56,579 bases of DNA. Source: an uncultured Clostridia bacterium (GTDB lineage: Bacteria > Bacillota > Clostridia > Peptostreptococcales > Anaerovoracaceae). Where the stretch lies: the NCBI GenBank assembly GCA_934281605.1, contig CAKQXD010000013.1, forward strand, positions 1 through 56,579. Reading direction: 5' to 3'. Below, one piece after another: positions 33,342 to 42,483 of the stretch. Numbering within the stretch: position 1 is the stretch's first letter; every line of letters starts with the position of its first letter. Under the pieces are notes generated by a model. It did no database searches, was not told where the DNA came from, and was given only the letters and a program-made list of their open reading frames with translations. The position numbers and the translations under genes were made by a program.

Positions 33342-35231
33342 CTAGTCCTCCTGTTTGATCTTCCGGCCGCTCCGTCTCCGTTCCAGTTCTTTTAAGTATT
33401 TCTTTCTCAGACGGATGTCGTCCGGCACGATTTCTACCAGTTCATCGTCATCGATGAATTCCAGCGCTTCTTCTAATGTAAAGGTGCGGGCCGGCGCCAG
33501 CTTGATGTTGTCATCGCTTCCTGCCGCACGCATATTGGTCGCTTTTTTCGCCTTGCACGGGTTCACTACCATGTCGTCGCTTCTGGCATTCATACCGATG
33601 ATCATGCCCTCGTATACCTTAGTGCCCGGCTCGATGAACATCTGCACACGTTCGCTGATATTGAAGATGGCATACGGTGTTGCCACGCCTTCTTCCTGGG
33701 CGATGGCCACACCGTTGGTACGCTGCGGGATCTCACCCATATAATCATCGAATTTCGCGAAACGGCGTACCATGGTCCCCTCGCCTCTGGTGTCGTTGAT
33801 AAACTCGCTTCTGTATCCCAGCAGTCCTCTCGTCGGTACCAGATATTCCAGGTGAGTGAATCCGTTTTCACTGTGCATCTCCTGCATCATGCCCTTGCGG
33901 ACGTTCAGCTTGGAGATGACCGATCCGGAGTATTCATCCGGCACGGACAGAACCACTTCTTCGATCGGCTCCTGCACCTGGTTATGATCGCCCCGGCGCA
34001 TGATGACCTCCGGCTTGGAAACCGCCAGCTCGTAACCTTCCCGGCGCATATTTTCGATGAGGATAGAAAGGTGAAGTTCCCCTCTGCCCGATACTTTAAA
34101 GCTGTCGGTAGAGTCAGTCTCTTCCACCTTCAGTCCCACGTTGACTTCCAGTTCCTTATTGAGTCGCTCCCGGATGTGACGGGACGTTACGAATTTGCCG
34201 GACTTGCCTGCAAACGGCGACTTGTTGACCATGAAGTACATGGACAGAGTCGGCTCTTCGATATGGATCATTTCCAGCGGCTGCGGGTCTGCCGGATCAC
34301 AGATAGTCTCTCCGATGGAGATGTCTGCAATACCGGAAATCACGACGATATCTCCCGCTTCAGCCTGATCCACCGCCATCCGCTTCAGTCCTCTGTATAC
34401 GAATACCTGATTGATCTTCTTCTGCTCGATCTGACCGTCACCCTTGGCTACCGCAACAGTGCTTCCCGCCTTGATGACGCCCTTGGTGATCCGTCCGATT
34501 CCCAGTCTTCCGATGTAATCATCGTAGCCCAGAGCCGAGATCTGCAGCTGCAAAGGCTCCTCGTTACGATCCGGGTAAGGCTGGGTATGCTTGATGATGG
34601 TATCAAACAGCGGCGTGATATCGAGCCCCTGCATACCCTTTGCACTCTTCTTGATCTTTGCATCACCTTCTTCTACGGAGATCCCCTTGACGTCATCAGG
34701 ATCGTATACCACGATGCCCTGTCTTGCGATGCCGTAGAGGATCGGGAAATCCAGCTGTTCGTCGTTGGCTTCCAGGTCCATAAAGAGCTCATAAACTTCA
34801 TCCACAACCTCGTCGATCCGGGCGTCCTTCTTGTCGATCTTGTTGATGAGGAGAATCGGGTTGATCCCCTGCTCCAGAGATTTTTTCAGTACGAATCGCG
34901 TCTGCGGCATCGGACCTTCGCTGGAATCCACCAGAAGGATCACTGTGTCTACCGTCTTGATGATACGCTCTACCTCAGACGAGAAGTCGGCGTGTCCCGG
35001 CGTATCCACGATATTGATCTTCACGTCTCCGTGCATGACGGAGCAGTTCTTCGAATAGATGGTGATGCCCCGCTCCCGCTCGATGTCGTCGCTGTCCATG
35101 ATGCAGTCCACCACCTGCTCGTTGTCCCGGAAGACCCCGCTCTGGTTCAAAAACGCATCCACCAGCGTGGACTTGCCGGCGTCTACGTGAGCGATCACCG
35201 CGATATTGATTATTTTCTGCTTTTCTGCCAT
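33342..35231 (-). CDS. typA: Ribosome-associated GTPase TypA/BipA
   Basis: This 629-residue translational GTPase has G1 AHVDAGKSTLVDAF, G2 RERGITI, G3 DTPGHADF, G4 NKIDK, an EF-G-like domain II, domains III and V, and the BipA-specific C-terminal domain. It ends in a basic extension (ELERRRSGRKIKQED) slightly longer than usual. It acts in ribosome assembly and stress adaptation. A good promoter lies 87 bases upstream, and the leader contains a perfect hairpin CGAAATC/GATTTCG. mscS follows 3 bases later. Confidence 0.96.
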   Translation of the reverse strand: MAEKQKIINIAVIAHVDAGKSTLVDAFLNQSGVFRDNEQVVDCIMDSDDIERERGITIYSKNCSVMHGDVKINIVDTPGHADFSSEVERIIKTVDTVILLVDSSEGPMPQTRFVLKKSLEQGINPILLINKIDKKDARIDEVVDEVYELFMDLEANDEQLDFPILYGIARQGIVVYDPDDVKGISVEEGDAKIKKSAKGMQGLDITPLFDTIIKHTQPYPDRNEEPLQLQISALGYDDYIGRLGIGRITKGVIKAGSTVAVAKGDGQIEQKKINQVFVYRGLKRMAVDQAEAGDIVVISGIADISIGETICDPADPQPLEMIHIEEPTLSMYFMVNKSPFAGKSGKFVTSRHIRERLNKELEVNVGLKVEETDSTDSFKVSGRGELHLSILIENMRREGYELAVSKPEVIMRRGDHNQVQEPIEEVVLSVPDEYSGSVISKLNVRKGMMQEMHSENGFTHLEYLVPTRGLLGYRSEFINDTRGEGTMVRRFAKFDDYMGEIPQRTNGVAIAQEEGVATPYAIFNISERVQMFIEPGTKVYEGMIIGMNARSDDMVVNPCKAKKATNMRAAGSDDNIKLAPARTFTLEEALEFIDDDELVEIVPDDIRLRKKYLKELERRRSGRKIKQED

Positions 35232-35272
35232 TACTCCATTCCCACTTTCTGTATTGAATTTTATTACATGAT

Positions 35273-35290
35273 CGAAATCCTGCGATTTCG
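35273..35290. promoter_or_regulatory. Inverted repeat in the typA leader
   Basis: CGAAATC-CTGC-GATTTCG, a perfect 7-bp stem with 4-base loop, lies about 45 bases downstream of the typA promoter -10 and 42 bases before the ATG. It could be a leader hairpin or a protein-binding site. No T-run follows. Confidence 0.45.
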
Positions 35291-35317
35291 CGATTTTCGT
35301 GATAACTGTAACACTTT

Positions 35318-35346
35318 ATTTTATATCAATATACATAGCATGTCAA
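35318..35346 (-). promoter_or_regulatory. Promoter of typA-mscS
   Basis: TTGACA (35341-35346), a 17-base spacer and TAAAAT (35318-35323) on the minus strand. The -35 is perfect, the -10 has five of six matches, and spacing is ideal. Confidence 0.7.
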
Positions 35347-35421
35347 AATAATTTGCAGCACGGCCAGACTCTTTTTCAGCGGCTTCCGCATAGACTAACA
35401 GAAAAACAAAGGAGTATCTTT

Positions 35422-35973
35422 ATGCCAAAGCTGTTTTTAAGCCCCTCCGTGCAGGAATACAATCCCTATATCAACGGACTGGGAAGCGAAGAATATTACA
35501 TGAATCTGGTAGCTGACGCCATGGAGCCGTATCTCATTTCCTGCGGCATTTCCTTTACGCGAAATGACCCGGATGCCACCCTGCGGCAGGCCATCGCCCT
35601 GTCCAACGCGGGCAACTACGATTTCCATCTGGCCCTTCATTCCAACGCCGCGCCACCTGCCCTCGCCGGACAGCTTCAAGGGTGCGACATTTACTATTAC
35701 GCCACCAGCACCCAGGGAGCGCGCGCCGCGAAGATCTTTGAAGAAAACCTGAAGGTCATCTATCCGGATCCCACCAAAGTCCGAACGGTGGCAAACACCA
35801 CACTGGGAGAACTGCGCCTAGTAAAGGCTCCGTCCAATCTCATCGAGCTGGCCTACCATGACAACGCCGAGGACGCCTTCTGGATCATCGACAACATCCA
35901 GCTGATCGCCCGCACCCTGGTGCTGGCTCTGACGGAATACTTCGGCATCCCGTTCGTGGAACCCAGCATTTGA
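35422..35973 (+). CDS. N-acetylmuramoyl-L-alanine amidase (Amidase_3 type)
   Basis: The 183-residue protein has the Amidase_3 fold elements: the N-terminal strand MPKLFLSPSVQEYNPYINGL, FHLALHSNAAPP with a zinc His, a metal Glu in SNLIELAYHDN, and a C-terminal helix. It cleaves the lactyl-Ala bond of peptidoglycan. There is no signal peptide, so it is either cytoplasmic or delivered in the mother cell as in some sporulation amidases; that is inference. The ORF is open 41 codons upstream but AAAGGAG precedes ATG 35422. Confidence 0.82.
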   Translation: MPKLFLSPSVQEYNPYINGLGSEEYYMNLVADAMEPYLISCGISFTRNDPDATLRQAIALSNAGNYDFHLALHSNAAPPALAGQLQGCDIYYYATSTQGARAAKIFEENLKVIYPDPTKVRTVANTTLGELRLVKAPSNLIELAYHDNAEDAFWIIDNIQLIARTLVLALTEYFGIPFVEPSI

Positions 35974-36005
35974 TTTCTGCAAAGACCCGTCCGGAGATTT
36001 TAGCG

Positions 36006-36034
36006 TTTACATTTGCGGTTCTTTATGGCATGAT
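36006..36034 (+). promoter_or_regulatory. Likely promoter of the methyltransferase gene
   Basis: TTTACA (36006-36011), a 17-base spacer and CATGAT (36029-36034) preceded by TGG. This is a moderate match to the vegetative consensus, about 34 bases before ATG 36068. Confidence 0.45.
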
Positions 36035-36067
36035 GGACTGTAGAAAAAAGCAGAAAGGACTGCAGCT

Positions 36068-37246
36068 ATGAGAAAAATCATCCAGACGATCCTGCAGGCA
36101 GCTGACAGCGGCAGCCTGACTAAGATCATCTTTGCAGGGAAGCGGAAGAAGTCCCTGGAATACAGCAAAATCACCCTTCGCCCGGTGACCATCCGGGGCG
36201 AATACATGTATCAGGCGGAGTTTCACTTTGAGAAAAAAGTGACTCATCAGAACATCCCATATCATGAGATGGTAGACTACGCCAGCCAGTGGATCTGCGA
36301 GGATTTCAAGCAGATCAACATCCTGACGGAGGCGGAAGACATCCAGATCCTGGCCGCCGATCCGGAAAATCCGCGGATCACCCGCCGTGCTTATAAAAAG
36401 CTTCGCAAGGCGGCAGTCCTGGATCACAATCGAAAGAAACACTACATCATCGAAGACGGAAAGCCCTGCGACTTTCTCATCAAGCTGGGCGTCATGTCGC
36501 CGGAGGGCAAAGTGTTCCAGAAACACTATTCCAAGTTCCGGCAGATCAACCGGTTCCTTGAGATCGCCGACGATTCCTTCCGCGATCTGCCTTCTCAAGG
36601 TACGCTGCGGATCATCGACTTCGGCTGCGGTAAAAGCTATCTGACCTTCGCTCTGTATTATTATCTGCGGGTCTTAAAGAACCGGGATGTGGCCATCGTC
36701 GGACTGGATCTGAAAAAAGACGTGATCGAGTTCTGCAACAAGACGGCGCAGGAACTGGGCTACGACGACCTGACCTTCCTTACCGGGGACATCGCCGACT
36801 ACGAGAGCACGGGTGCCGATATGGTGGTCACCCTCCACGCCTGTGATACGGCGACGGACTACGCTCTGATCAATGCGGTCAAATGGCACAGCCGGGTGAT
36901 CCTGTCGGTGCCGTGCTGCCAGCATGAGCTGTTCTCCCAGATCAAGGAACCGGTCAACGATTCCTATCTGAAATACGGGATCTTAAAGGATAAGTTCACG
37001 GAAATCCTCACCGACGGACTGCGGGGACTGAAACTGGAAAGCGCCGGCTACCAGGTCAATATGATCGAGTTCACATCGCTGGAGCACACCGCCCGCAACG
37101 TGATGATCAAGGCCGTCCTGCCGGATCCAGCCGCCCTGACTGAAAAGCAACGCCAGAAACAGGAAGCGGCAAAAGAAAAAGCCTCGCAGGAATACGAAGC
37201 TTTGAAAAATATGTATCATGTTCATCCAACCATCGACCAGCTTTAG
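36068..37246 (+). CDS. SAM-dependent methyltransferase, Methyltransf_32 type
   Basis: This 392-residue protein has an N-terminal domain of about 170 residues (IIFAGKRKKSLEYSKITLRPV), then a class I methyltransferase core: IIDFGCGKSYLTFALYYYL (SAM-binding loop), IVGLDLKKDVIEFCN, VTLHACDTATDYAL, and VPCCQHELFSQI with adjacent Cys. The pattern matches the GSTCD-like/Methyltransf_32 group, proposed to act on RNA; the substrate is unproven. The C terminus is a Lys/Glu/Gln-rich helix. AAAGGAC serves as ribosome site. The terminator overlaps the last codons. Confidence 0.8.
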   Translation: MRKIIQTILQAADSGSLTKIIFAGKRKKSLEYSKITLRPVTIRGEYMYQAEFHFEKKVTHQNIPYHEMVDYASQWICEDFKQINILTEAEDIQILAADPENPRITRRAYKKLRKAAVLDHNRKKHYIIEDGKPCDFLIKLGVMSPEGKVFQKHYSKFRQINRFLEIADDSFRDLPSQGTLRIIDFGCGKSYLTFALYYYLRVLKNRDVAIVGLDLKKDVIEFCNKTAQELGYDDLTFLTGDIADYESTGADMVVTLHACDTATDYALINAVKWHSRVILSVPCCQHELFSQIKEPVNDSYLKYGILKDKFTEILTDGLRGLKLESAGYQVNMIEFTSLEHTARNVMIKAVLPDPAALTEKQRQKQEAAKEKASQEYEALKNMYHVHPTIDQL

Positions 37247-37260
37247 GCCGGTGGTTTTTT
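37228..37260 (+). terminator. Terminator overlapping the end of the methyltransferase gene
   Basis: AACCATCG and CGGTGGTT pair (one G-U) around a loop holding the TAG stop, followed by TTTTTT. It stops transcription ahead of the convergent lysO-like gene. Confidence 0.65.
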
Positions 37261-37323
37261 CTTGCTCAAAAGCAGACGACTTTGCAGAAAATTGCCGAGC
37301 CTGCGCCGGAAACTTTGCAGAAA

Positions 37324-38289
37324 CTACCCCATGAGGAACGGCACGGAGAACGACGTGAAGATGCAGAGTAGAAAGCCCGACACGAAGCCGTAGACCACAG
37401 TATCCTGCCGGCAGGACTGCTCCACAATCGGCATGCATACGTCCATGGTCCCGATGCCCGGGATGCTGATGGCTTCCAGATACCCCAGCTTTCTGGCAAC
37501 CAGCGGGATGAAGATGATCCCCGCCGTCTCCCGCATTACGTTATGGAGAAACGCCACGGCACCTGCCACCGCGTACTGAGGGCCAGCCGCCGTGATGATG
37601 GCCGGAGCGTAAGAATACCAGCCGAACCCGGCGCAGATGGCGATGCTTTCCTTGAGAGAAAATCCGAAAGCCATGGCCGCCCCGCCTCCTGCCAGCATGG
37701 TGCCTGCCAGGATCGCCAGCGGGAACGCCAGCACTTTGAGACCCACCGATTTCAGGTTCGCAGCAACCGTGCCTGAAAGGCCGAGATCAAACCCGATGAT
37801 GGCGATCAGCACGCATAAAAATATGGTCAGACCGTTGCCCGTAATGTTAGAAATCTCCTCCAGGTGATCCGGGAACTGATCCACCAGTCCGAAACGGCCC
37901 ACTGCGATCCCGGCGATCACCAGCAGCACGATACCCACCGTGCTCTTGAGATCAGAAGTGCCCGCCTTGCCTCTATGCTCCTGCTCCTGCGCGTCCTTTT
38001 CCGAACCGCCGTACCGGTTGAGCCGCAGCGCCTTGCGCACCAGAAAGATCATCAGGATGCTGCCCCCAATGGCCGCCAGAGTGATGGCCAGAGCCTGTAC
38101 GCCGATGGCCGCCAGCGCCGACGTCACCTGCTGGTTGATGCCCATGCGAAGTCCCATGAGGAACACCAGGATATACACCGCCGCCATCATGCTCTTGTCC
38201 AGGAAGCCGAAACAGCTGGCCATGCTCCGCAGTCTGGATGCGATAAAATAACAGAGGATCAAAATCCCCCAATATACGAAAATCATCAT
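37324..38289 (-). CDS. LysO-family lysine exporter (DUF340)
   Basis: This 321-residue membrane protein has about eight to ten helices and LysO/YbjE features (AVYILVFLMGLRMGINQQV at 35-53; TVGIVLLVIAGIAVGRFG; LTIFLCVLIAIIGFDLGLSG; GFGWYSYAPAIITAAGPQYA). LysO exports lysine and toxic analogues such as thialysine. A soluble loop of about 30 residues (YGGSEKDAQEQEHRG) separates the two halves. No lysine riboswitch is apparent in the short leader. It is divergent from azlC and convergent with the methyltransferase gene. Confidence 0.86.
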   Translation of the reverse strand: MMIFVYWGILILCYFIASRLRSMASCFGFLDKSMMAAVYILVFLMGLRMGINQQVTSALAAIGVQALAITLAAIGGSILMIFLVRKALRLNRYGGSEKDAQEQEHRGKAGTSDLKSTVGIVLLVIAGIAVGRFGLVDQFPDHLEEISNITGNGLTIFLCVLIAIIGFDLGLSGTVAANLKSVGLKVLAFPLAILAGTMLAGGGAAMAFGFSLKESIAICAGFGWYSYAPAIITAAGPQYAVAGAVAFLHNVMRETAGIIFIPLVARKLGYLEAISIPGIGTMDVCMPIVEQSCRQDTVVYGFVSGFLLCIFTSFSVPFLMG

Positions 38290-38418
38290 TTCTTTTTAAC
38301 CTCTTTTACTATATAATGGTTCTATGTCTGTCTGCATATTGTCATATGATCATGTGCAGGCACAAATCCTGCAAAACAGCCAGCAGAACAATCGTATCAA
38401 ATCAGAAAGGATATTGCA

Positions 38419-39111
38419 ATGGATTTTAACAAAGGTCTTAAAGACGGGATCCCGGTAGCGCTGGGGTATTTTTCCGTATCGATCGCTTTCGGTCTGATGG
38501 CCATTGAAAACGAATGCAGCGCACTGGAAGCCGTCCTGATTTCCCTGACAAATCTCACGTCGGCCGGCCAGTTCGCCGGTGTGACCGTACTCGCCACCAT
38601 GGGGACTTATGTGGAAATGGCCGTGACCCAGCTGGTCATCAACTCCCGCTATTCCCTGATGGCGATTTCCCTCTCCCAGAAGGTGGATGGAAAATTCCGC
38701 GGCGTCTGGAAGTGGCTGCTGGGCTTCGCCATCACCGATGAGATCTTTGCCGTTGCTATCGGTCATGACGGACCGATTTCCAAAGAATATTTTTCCGGTC
38801 TTATGAGCCTGCCGATCCTGGGCTGGTCCGCAGGGACCCTCTTTGGAGCCGTTCTGGGCAACATCATGCCGGAAATCATTACCACATCCCTGGGCATTGC
38901 CCTCTATGGCATGTTCATCGCCGTCGTGGTGCCGAAGGCGCGCGAAAACCGCCATGTGCTGATCACCGTGATCCTAGCAATCATCCTCAGCACCGTGATC
39001 CGCTACGTTCCTGTATTTTCAGGAATCTCCGCGGGATTCGCCATTATCATCAGCGCAGTGATCGCATCAGTGGCCGGGGCTGTACTCTTCCCGGTAAAGG
39101 AGGCCGAATAA
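38419..39111 (+). CDS. azlC: AzlC-family branched-chain amino acid exporter, large subunit
   Basis: This 230-residue permease opens FNKGLKDGIPVALGYFSVSIAFG and contains NLTSAGQFAGVTVLATMGTYVEMA and SRYSLMAISLSQKV, the AzlC signature region. AzlC with AzlD exports branched-chain amino acids or analogues such as 4-azaleucine. A -10 TATAAT at 38312-38317 is the best promoter candidate, giving a leader of about 95 bases that contains a GCAGG/CCTGC hairpin. Its TAA shares a base with the azlD ATG. Confidence 0.93.
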   Translation: MDFNKGLKDGIPVALGYFSVSIAFGLMAIENECSALEAVLISLTNLTSAGQFAGVTVLATMGTYVEMAVTQLVINSRYSLMAISLSQKVDGKFRGVWKWLLGFAITDEIFAVAIGHDGPISKEYFSGLMSLPILGWSAGTLFGAVLGNIMPEIITTSLGIALYGMFIAVVVPKARENRHVLITVILAIILSTVIRYVPVFSGISAGFAIIISAVIASVAGAVLFPVKEAE

Positions 39112-39431
39112 TGGATATGCTTACATTCTTACCGTATCTGCTGGTAATGGCCGGCGTCACATACCTGATCCGCGCCCTGCCTTTCGCTCTGGTCAATAAA
39201 AAAATAGAGAACCGGTTTCTCAACTCGTTCCTCTATTATATTCCTTATACCGTGCTGGCTGCCATGACTTTCCCGGCGATTCTGTACGGGACCAATCACA
39301 TGATCTCCGCCATCGCAGGGCTGGCCGCCGCCGTGTTCATCGCCTACAAAGGCAAGGGACTGCTCATCGTCGCAGTAGGCGCCTGCAGCGCCGTATTTGT
39401 GGCAGAACTGGTACTGATGGTAGTGCGGTAG
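39111..39431 (+). CDS. azlD: AzlD-family branched-chain amino acid exporter, small subunit
   Basis: This 106-residue protein has four helices and the AzlD pattern (MAGVTYLIRALPFALV, NSFLYYIPYTVLAAMTFPAIL). It is the obligate small partner of AzlC. The one-base stop/start overlap (TAATG) indicates coupled translation. It ends two bases before the convergent ung stop, with no room for a separate terminator. Confidence 0.92.
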   Translation: MDMLTFLPYLLVMAGVTYLIRALPFALVNKKIENRFLNSFLYYIPYTVLAAMTFPAILYGTNHMISAIAGLAAAVFIAYKGKGLLIVAVGACSAVFVAELVLMVVR

Positions 39432-39433
39432 AG

Positions 39434-40105
39434 CTATTCCGGAATGCTCCAGTCGATAGGTTCCTGTCCCGTAGACTGCAGGAATGCATTGGTTCTCGAA
39501 AAATACTTTCCGCCGAAATAACCTCGATGTGCCGACAGCGGACTCGGATGCACGCTCTTGATGATGCAGTGCTGCTTTCCCGTGATGAGAGCTTCCTTGG
39601 CCTTTGCAAAACCTCCCCAGAGGATGAATACCATCGGCTTTTCTCTGGCGTTGAGGTGCTGAATCACCTGATCCGTAAAGATCTCCCAGCCCTGGCCTCG
39701 GTGCGAGCCTGCCGCTCCCCTGCGAACAGTCAAAACCGTATTGAGCAGGAGCACGCCGTTTTTCGCCCAGCTTTCCAGATTGCCGTGGCTCGGCGGATCG
39801 ATCCCCAGATCATCCTGCAGCTCCTTAAAAATATTCACCAGCGAAGGTGGTTTCTGCACACCCTTCTGCACCGAAAAGCAAAGCCCGTGAGCCTGTCCCG
39901 GTTCATGGTACGGATCCTGCCCCAGGATCACCGCCTTCACATCTTCATACGGCGTAAACTTCAACGCATTGAAAATATCGTACATATTGGGATAAATCGT
40001 TCGGCTGCCGTATTCCTGCTTGAGAAACTCCCGCAGCTTCAGATAATAATCCTTGTCAAATTCGCCCTTCAGGACGTCGTCCCAGCTGTTTCCGATGTGT
40101 ACCAT
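39434..40105 (-). CDS. ung: Uracil-DNA glycosylase, family 1
   Basis: This 223-residue base-excision enzyme has the water-activating motif VILGQDPYHEPGQAHGLCFS, NTVLTVRRG, and the minor-groove loop SVHPSPLSAHRGYFG with its catalytic His. It removes uracil from DNA. It lies divergent from the DUF6873 gene. Confidence 0.96.
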   Translation of the reverse strand: MVHIGNSWDDVLKGEFDKDYYLKLREFLKQEYGSRTIYPNMYDIFNALKFTPYEDVKAVILGQDPYHEPGQAHGLCFSVQKGVQKPPSLVNIFKELQDDLGIDPPSHGNLESWAKNGVLLLNTVLTVRRGAAGSHRGQGWEIFTDQVIQHLNAREKPMVFILWGGFAKAKEALITGKQHCIIKSVHPSPLSAHRGYFGGKYFSRTNAFLQSTGQEPIDWSIPE

Positions 40106-40249
40106 GTTCGTGCTACCCGCCTTTCTGCATTGTCTGCTGATGGGGTTATTTTATCATATCAGAAAGCAGATGGGAATATCTTTCATCTTATCGTCTGTTG
40201 AAAAACATGTTACAATATCCCCAGCAATCACGATAAGGAGAATCCCACT

Positions 40250-41029
40250 ATGCTGAAGGCCACTTCCAGAGCGATCCCATTGCAGGATGCCGCTCTGTCC
40301 ACAAAATCGCAAAACACCTCCACCGTCTATCTTTCCCGGCTGGCTTCGCCGTCTCTGCAAAGTTTTCTGCAGGGGAACGGCTTCCGTCTGGAGTCTATCG
40401 ACGTGCCTGCCGTTTATCCTGAGATTTCCACCCACGCGGACATCCTGCTGTGCCAGCTGGGACTTTGGGAAAAGGCACAGATCTTTCACGGAGATCCGGA
40501 AAAGCTGACGCGAAATTACCCGGGAAATATCCGGTACAATGCTGTTTGCACAGGGAAATATTTTATCCATAATCTCCAGTACACAGATCCGGATCTGCTG
40601 GCAGCAGCGGAAGCAAAGGCAGCTGCCGACAGCGCAATCCTGACAAAGATCCACGTCAAGCAGGGCTACACCCGCTGCAGCCTGCTTCCTGTGGATGACC
40701 GGTCGTTTATCACATCGGATACAGGTATTGCAAAGACCCTTGCGGACTACGACACGGACGTTCTGCTGATCCGTCCCGGGCATATCCTGCTGCCGGGATT
40801 TGACTACGGCTTTATCGGCGGCACCGGCGGCGGCCTCCCCCTGTCCGGCCGCCGCCTCTTGGTCGTAAACGGCAATATCGAAACTCACCCGGACTATAAA
40901 AAAATCGCGACCTTCCTCGAAGATCGCGATATCGACTTATACTACTCGAAAGACAGCCCACTGATGGATATCGGCAGCATCCTCGTAGACGCCGCGCCGA
41001 AGTCTTTGCAGCAGCCAGTTCGGGATTAA
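40250..41029 (+). CDS. DUF6873 family protein (GME-fold-like), function unknown
   Basis: This 259-residue soluble protein resembles the clostridial DUF6873 family, thought to share the guanidino-modifying enzyme fold (arginine deiminase / DDAH relatives). Diagnostic stretches are KIHVKQGYTRCSLLPVDDRSF, SDTGIAKTL, and GHILLPGFDYGFIGGTGGGLP. GME enzymes need Cys, His and acidic residues; a Cys is present in YTRCSL but whether the catalytic triad is complete cannot be judged by eye. AAGGAG lies 9 bases before the ATG. Single gene; function unassigned. Confidence 0.7.
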   Translation: MLKATSRAIPLQDAALSTKSQNTSTVYLSRLASPSLQSFLQGNGFRLESIDVPAVYPEISTHADILLCQLGLWEKAQIFHGDPEKLTRNYPGNIRYNAVCTGKYFIHNLQYTDPDLLAAAEAKAAADSAILTKIHVKQGYTRCSLLPVDDRSFITSDTGIAKTLADYDTDVLLIRPGHILLPGFDYGFIGGTGGGLPLSGRRLLVVNGNIETHPDYKKIATFLEDRDIDLYYSKDSPLMDIGSILVDAAPKSLQQPVRD

Positions 41030-41095
41030 TCCGCTTCCAGAATCACCCCCAGGCCTCTCCGCTTTCAGCTATGCCATCCCAGCCATTTTTACTCC

Positions 41096-42397
41096 CTATG
41101 GCTGTACTTTCTTCTGGAAGGCCTCCAGGCTCTGGCCCAGGGACATGCGCACCCGCGGCAGAAGCAGCGGGTTATCGCCCGGCTTGGCCTTGCCCGGCTG
41201 AGTCGTCACTGCACACAGGAACCCGGCTTCCTTGACCATGGCTACACTGCTGTCGTTGTAATCCCCGTACGGATAAGCAAAGGCATCGCCGCTGCCGCAG
41301 ATTTCTATGGATTTCTTCAGATCTGCCATTCCCTCTTCATGGGAAATCGCCGGGAAAATGCCGCCGTGACCGATGTTTCCGCCTGGCCGATGCATGTTGT
41401 GGGAATGAGACTCATAGTATACATAATCGCTCTGATACTGGGCGATTTTTTCTTCTCCATTAGACGATGTGATCATGAAACATGTAGCAGGTACCTTGCA
41501 CTTTTCCAGCACCGGGATCCCGTTTTCCAGGAAGCTCTTGGCTCCGTCGTCAAAGCACAGGACGATGCTCTTGTCCGGCAGCTTCAGCTTGCCGTCGATA
41601 TACTCCCGCACTTCCTTCCAGGTCGGATAATAATAGCCCTCCGAATTGAGCCAGTTCAGTTCTTCCTCCAGTGCCTGAGCCGAGATATAATTGCCGAATC
41701 TCTTATGAAGATCCTCCGGCGGGTTCTTCTCATCGTACACGTAATGATACATGCAGATCGGCAGTCCCGACGTTTTATAGCTGGTATTCGGCTCCACCGT
41801 CACATTTCGATACACCCGGGTCTTATTGCCCTTGGAATCCTCCACGGTGTAGACCAGCTTGCGGTCTCCCGCCTTGTTGAGATCATCGTAAGAAACCTTC
41901 ACATCCTTGGTGATATCCCTGCCTTTTTCATCGGTCGCCTTGTAACCCGGATCGTCGAAAGATTCCCCCAGCTTCACGGTGATCTTGTCCGTTCCGGTCA
42001 GTTTGAGAGTCGGATTCATCTTGTCCGTCACCTGGATCGTCCGCTTCGCCGTATAGCCCTTGACACTGTATTTGATCGTATATTTCCCGGCTTTCGTCGT
42101 ATCCAGATCACTGTCGATCTTGATCTTTTTACTATAATCCTTGCCATCTATTTTCACCGTCGCACCCGGCTCGTCATATACCCCGTTGAGACTGATGGTC
42201 ATTTCCTCATCTCCGTTAAGCTTGATCGGTGACTGCTTCGCCTGATACAGAATGGCAAATCCCGCCACTGCCACCACCAGGACAGCCAGGATCAGCACCA
42301 GGATCTTACGCTGATGATACCGCTTCATTCTCTTCGCATGCCGCGCACGCTGTCTGTTTTCTTGTCTTTCCAAAACACATTCTCCATCCGTTTTCAT
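41096..42397 (-). CDS. Membrane-anchored polysaccharide deacetylase with Ig-like repeats
   Basis: This 433-residue protein starts with a basic cytosolic stretch, then a single helix (about 32-50, ILVLILAVLVVAVAGFAIL) and two DUF5011/Ig-like domains (ISLNGVYDEPGATVKI; VKLGESFDDPGYKATDEKGRD), then a carbohydrate-esterase-4 fold (LCFDDGAKSFLENGIPVLEK; YESHSHNMHRP; DAFAYPYGDYND). It probably deacetylates a cell-wall or matrix glycan outside the membrane. The His-x3-His metal pair (SHSHNMH) is present. It is divergent from the radical SAM gene; extended -10 TGGTATAAT lies about 30 bases before the ATG. Confidence 0.86.
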   Translation of the reverse strand: MKTDGECVLERQENRQRARHAKRMKRYHQRKILVLILAVLVVAVAGFAILYQAKQSPIKLNGDEEMTISLNGVYDEPGATVKIDGKDYSKKIKIDSDLDTTKAGKYTIKYSVKGYTAKRTIQVTDKMNPTLKLTGTDKITVKLGESFDDPGYKATDEKGRDITKDVKVSYDDLNKAGDRKLVYTVEDSKGNKTRVYRNVTVEPNTSYKTSGLPICMYHYVYDEKNPPEDLHKRFGNYISAQALEEELNWLNSEGYYYPTWKEVREYIDGKLKLPDKSIVLCFDDGAKSFLENGIPVLEKCKVPATCFMITSSNGEEKIAQYQSDYVYYESHSHNMHRPGGNIGHGGIFPAISHEEGMADLKKSIEICGSGDAFAYPYGDYNDSSVAMVKEAGFLCAVTTQPGKAKPGDNPLLLPRVRMSLGQSLEAFQKKVQP

Positions 42398-42442
42398 TTC
42401 GTATTCCCCTGCGGGTTCATTTATTATACCATGCTTACCACG

Positions 42443-42479
42443 TTTGTGATACCATATCCCATCATTTGTGGTACAATAT
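42443..42479 (+). promoter_or_regulatory. Duplicated extended -10 promoters of the leaderless radical SAM gene
   Basis: Two near-identical 15-mers, TTTGTGATACCATAT (42443-42457) and TTTGTGGTACAATAT (42465-42479), are 22 bp apart. Each holds an extended -10 (TGATACCAT, TGGTACAAT). The second puts its -10 (42472-42477) six bases before ATG 42484, so transcripts would begin at or next to the start codon. Confidence 0.5.
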
Positions 42480-42483
42480 TCTC

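Noticed and set aside
38290..38418. Lysine riboswitch or T-box in the lysO/azlC divergent region
   Set aside because: The region is about 130 bases, shared by both directions, and lacks the conserved motifs; only a small GCAGG/CCTGC hairpin is visible.
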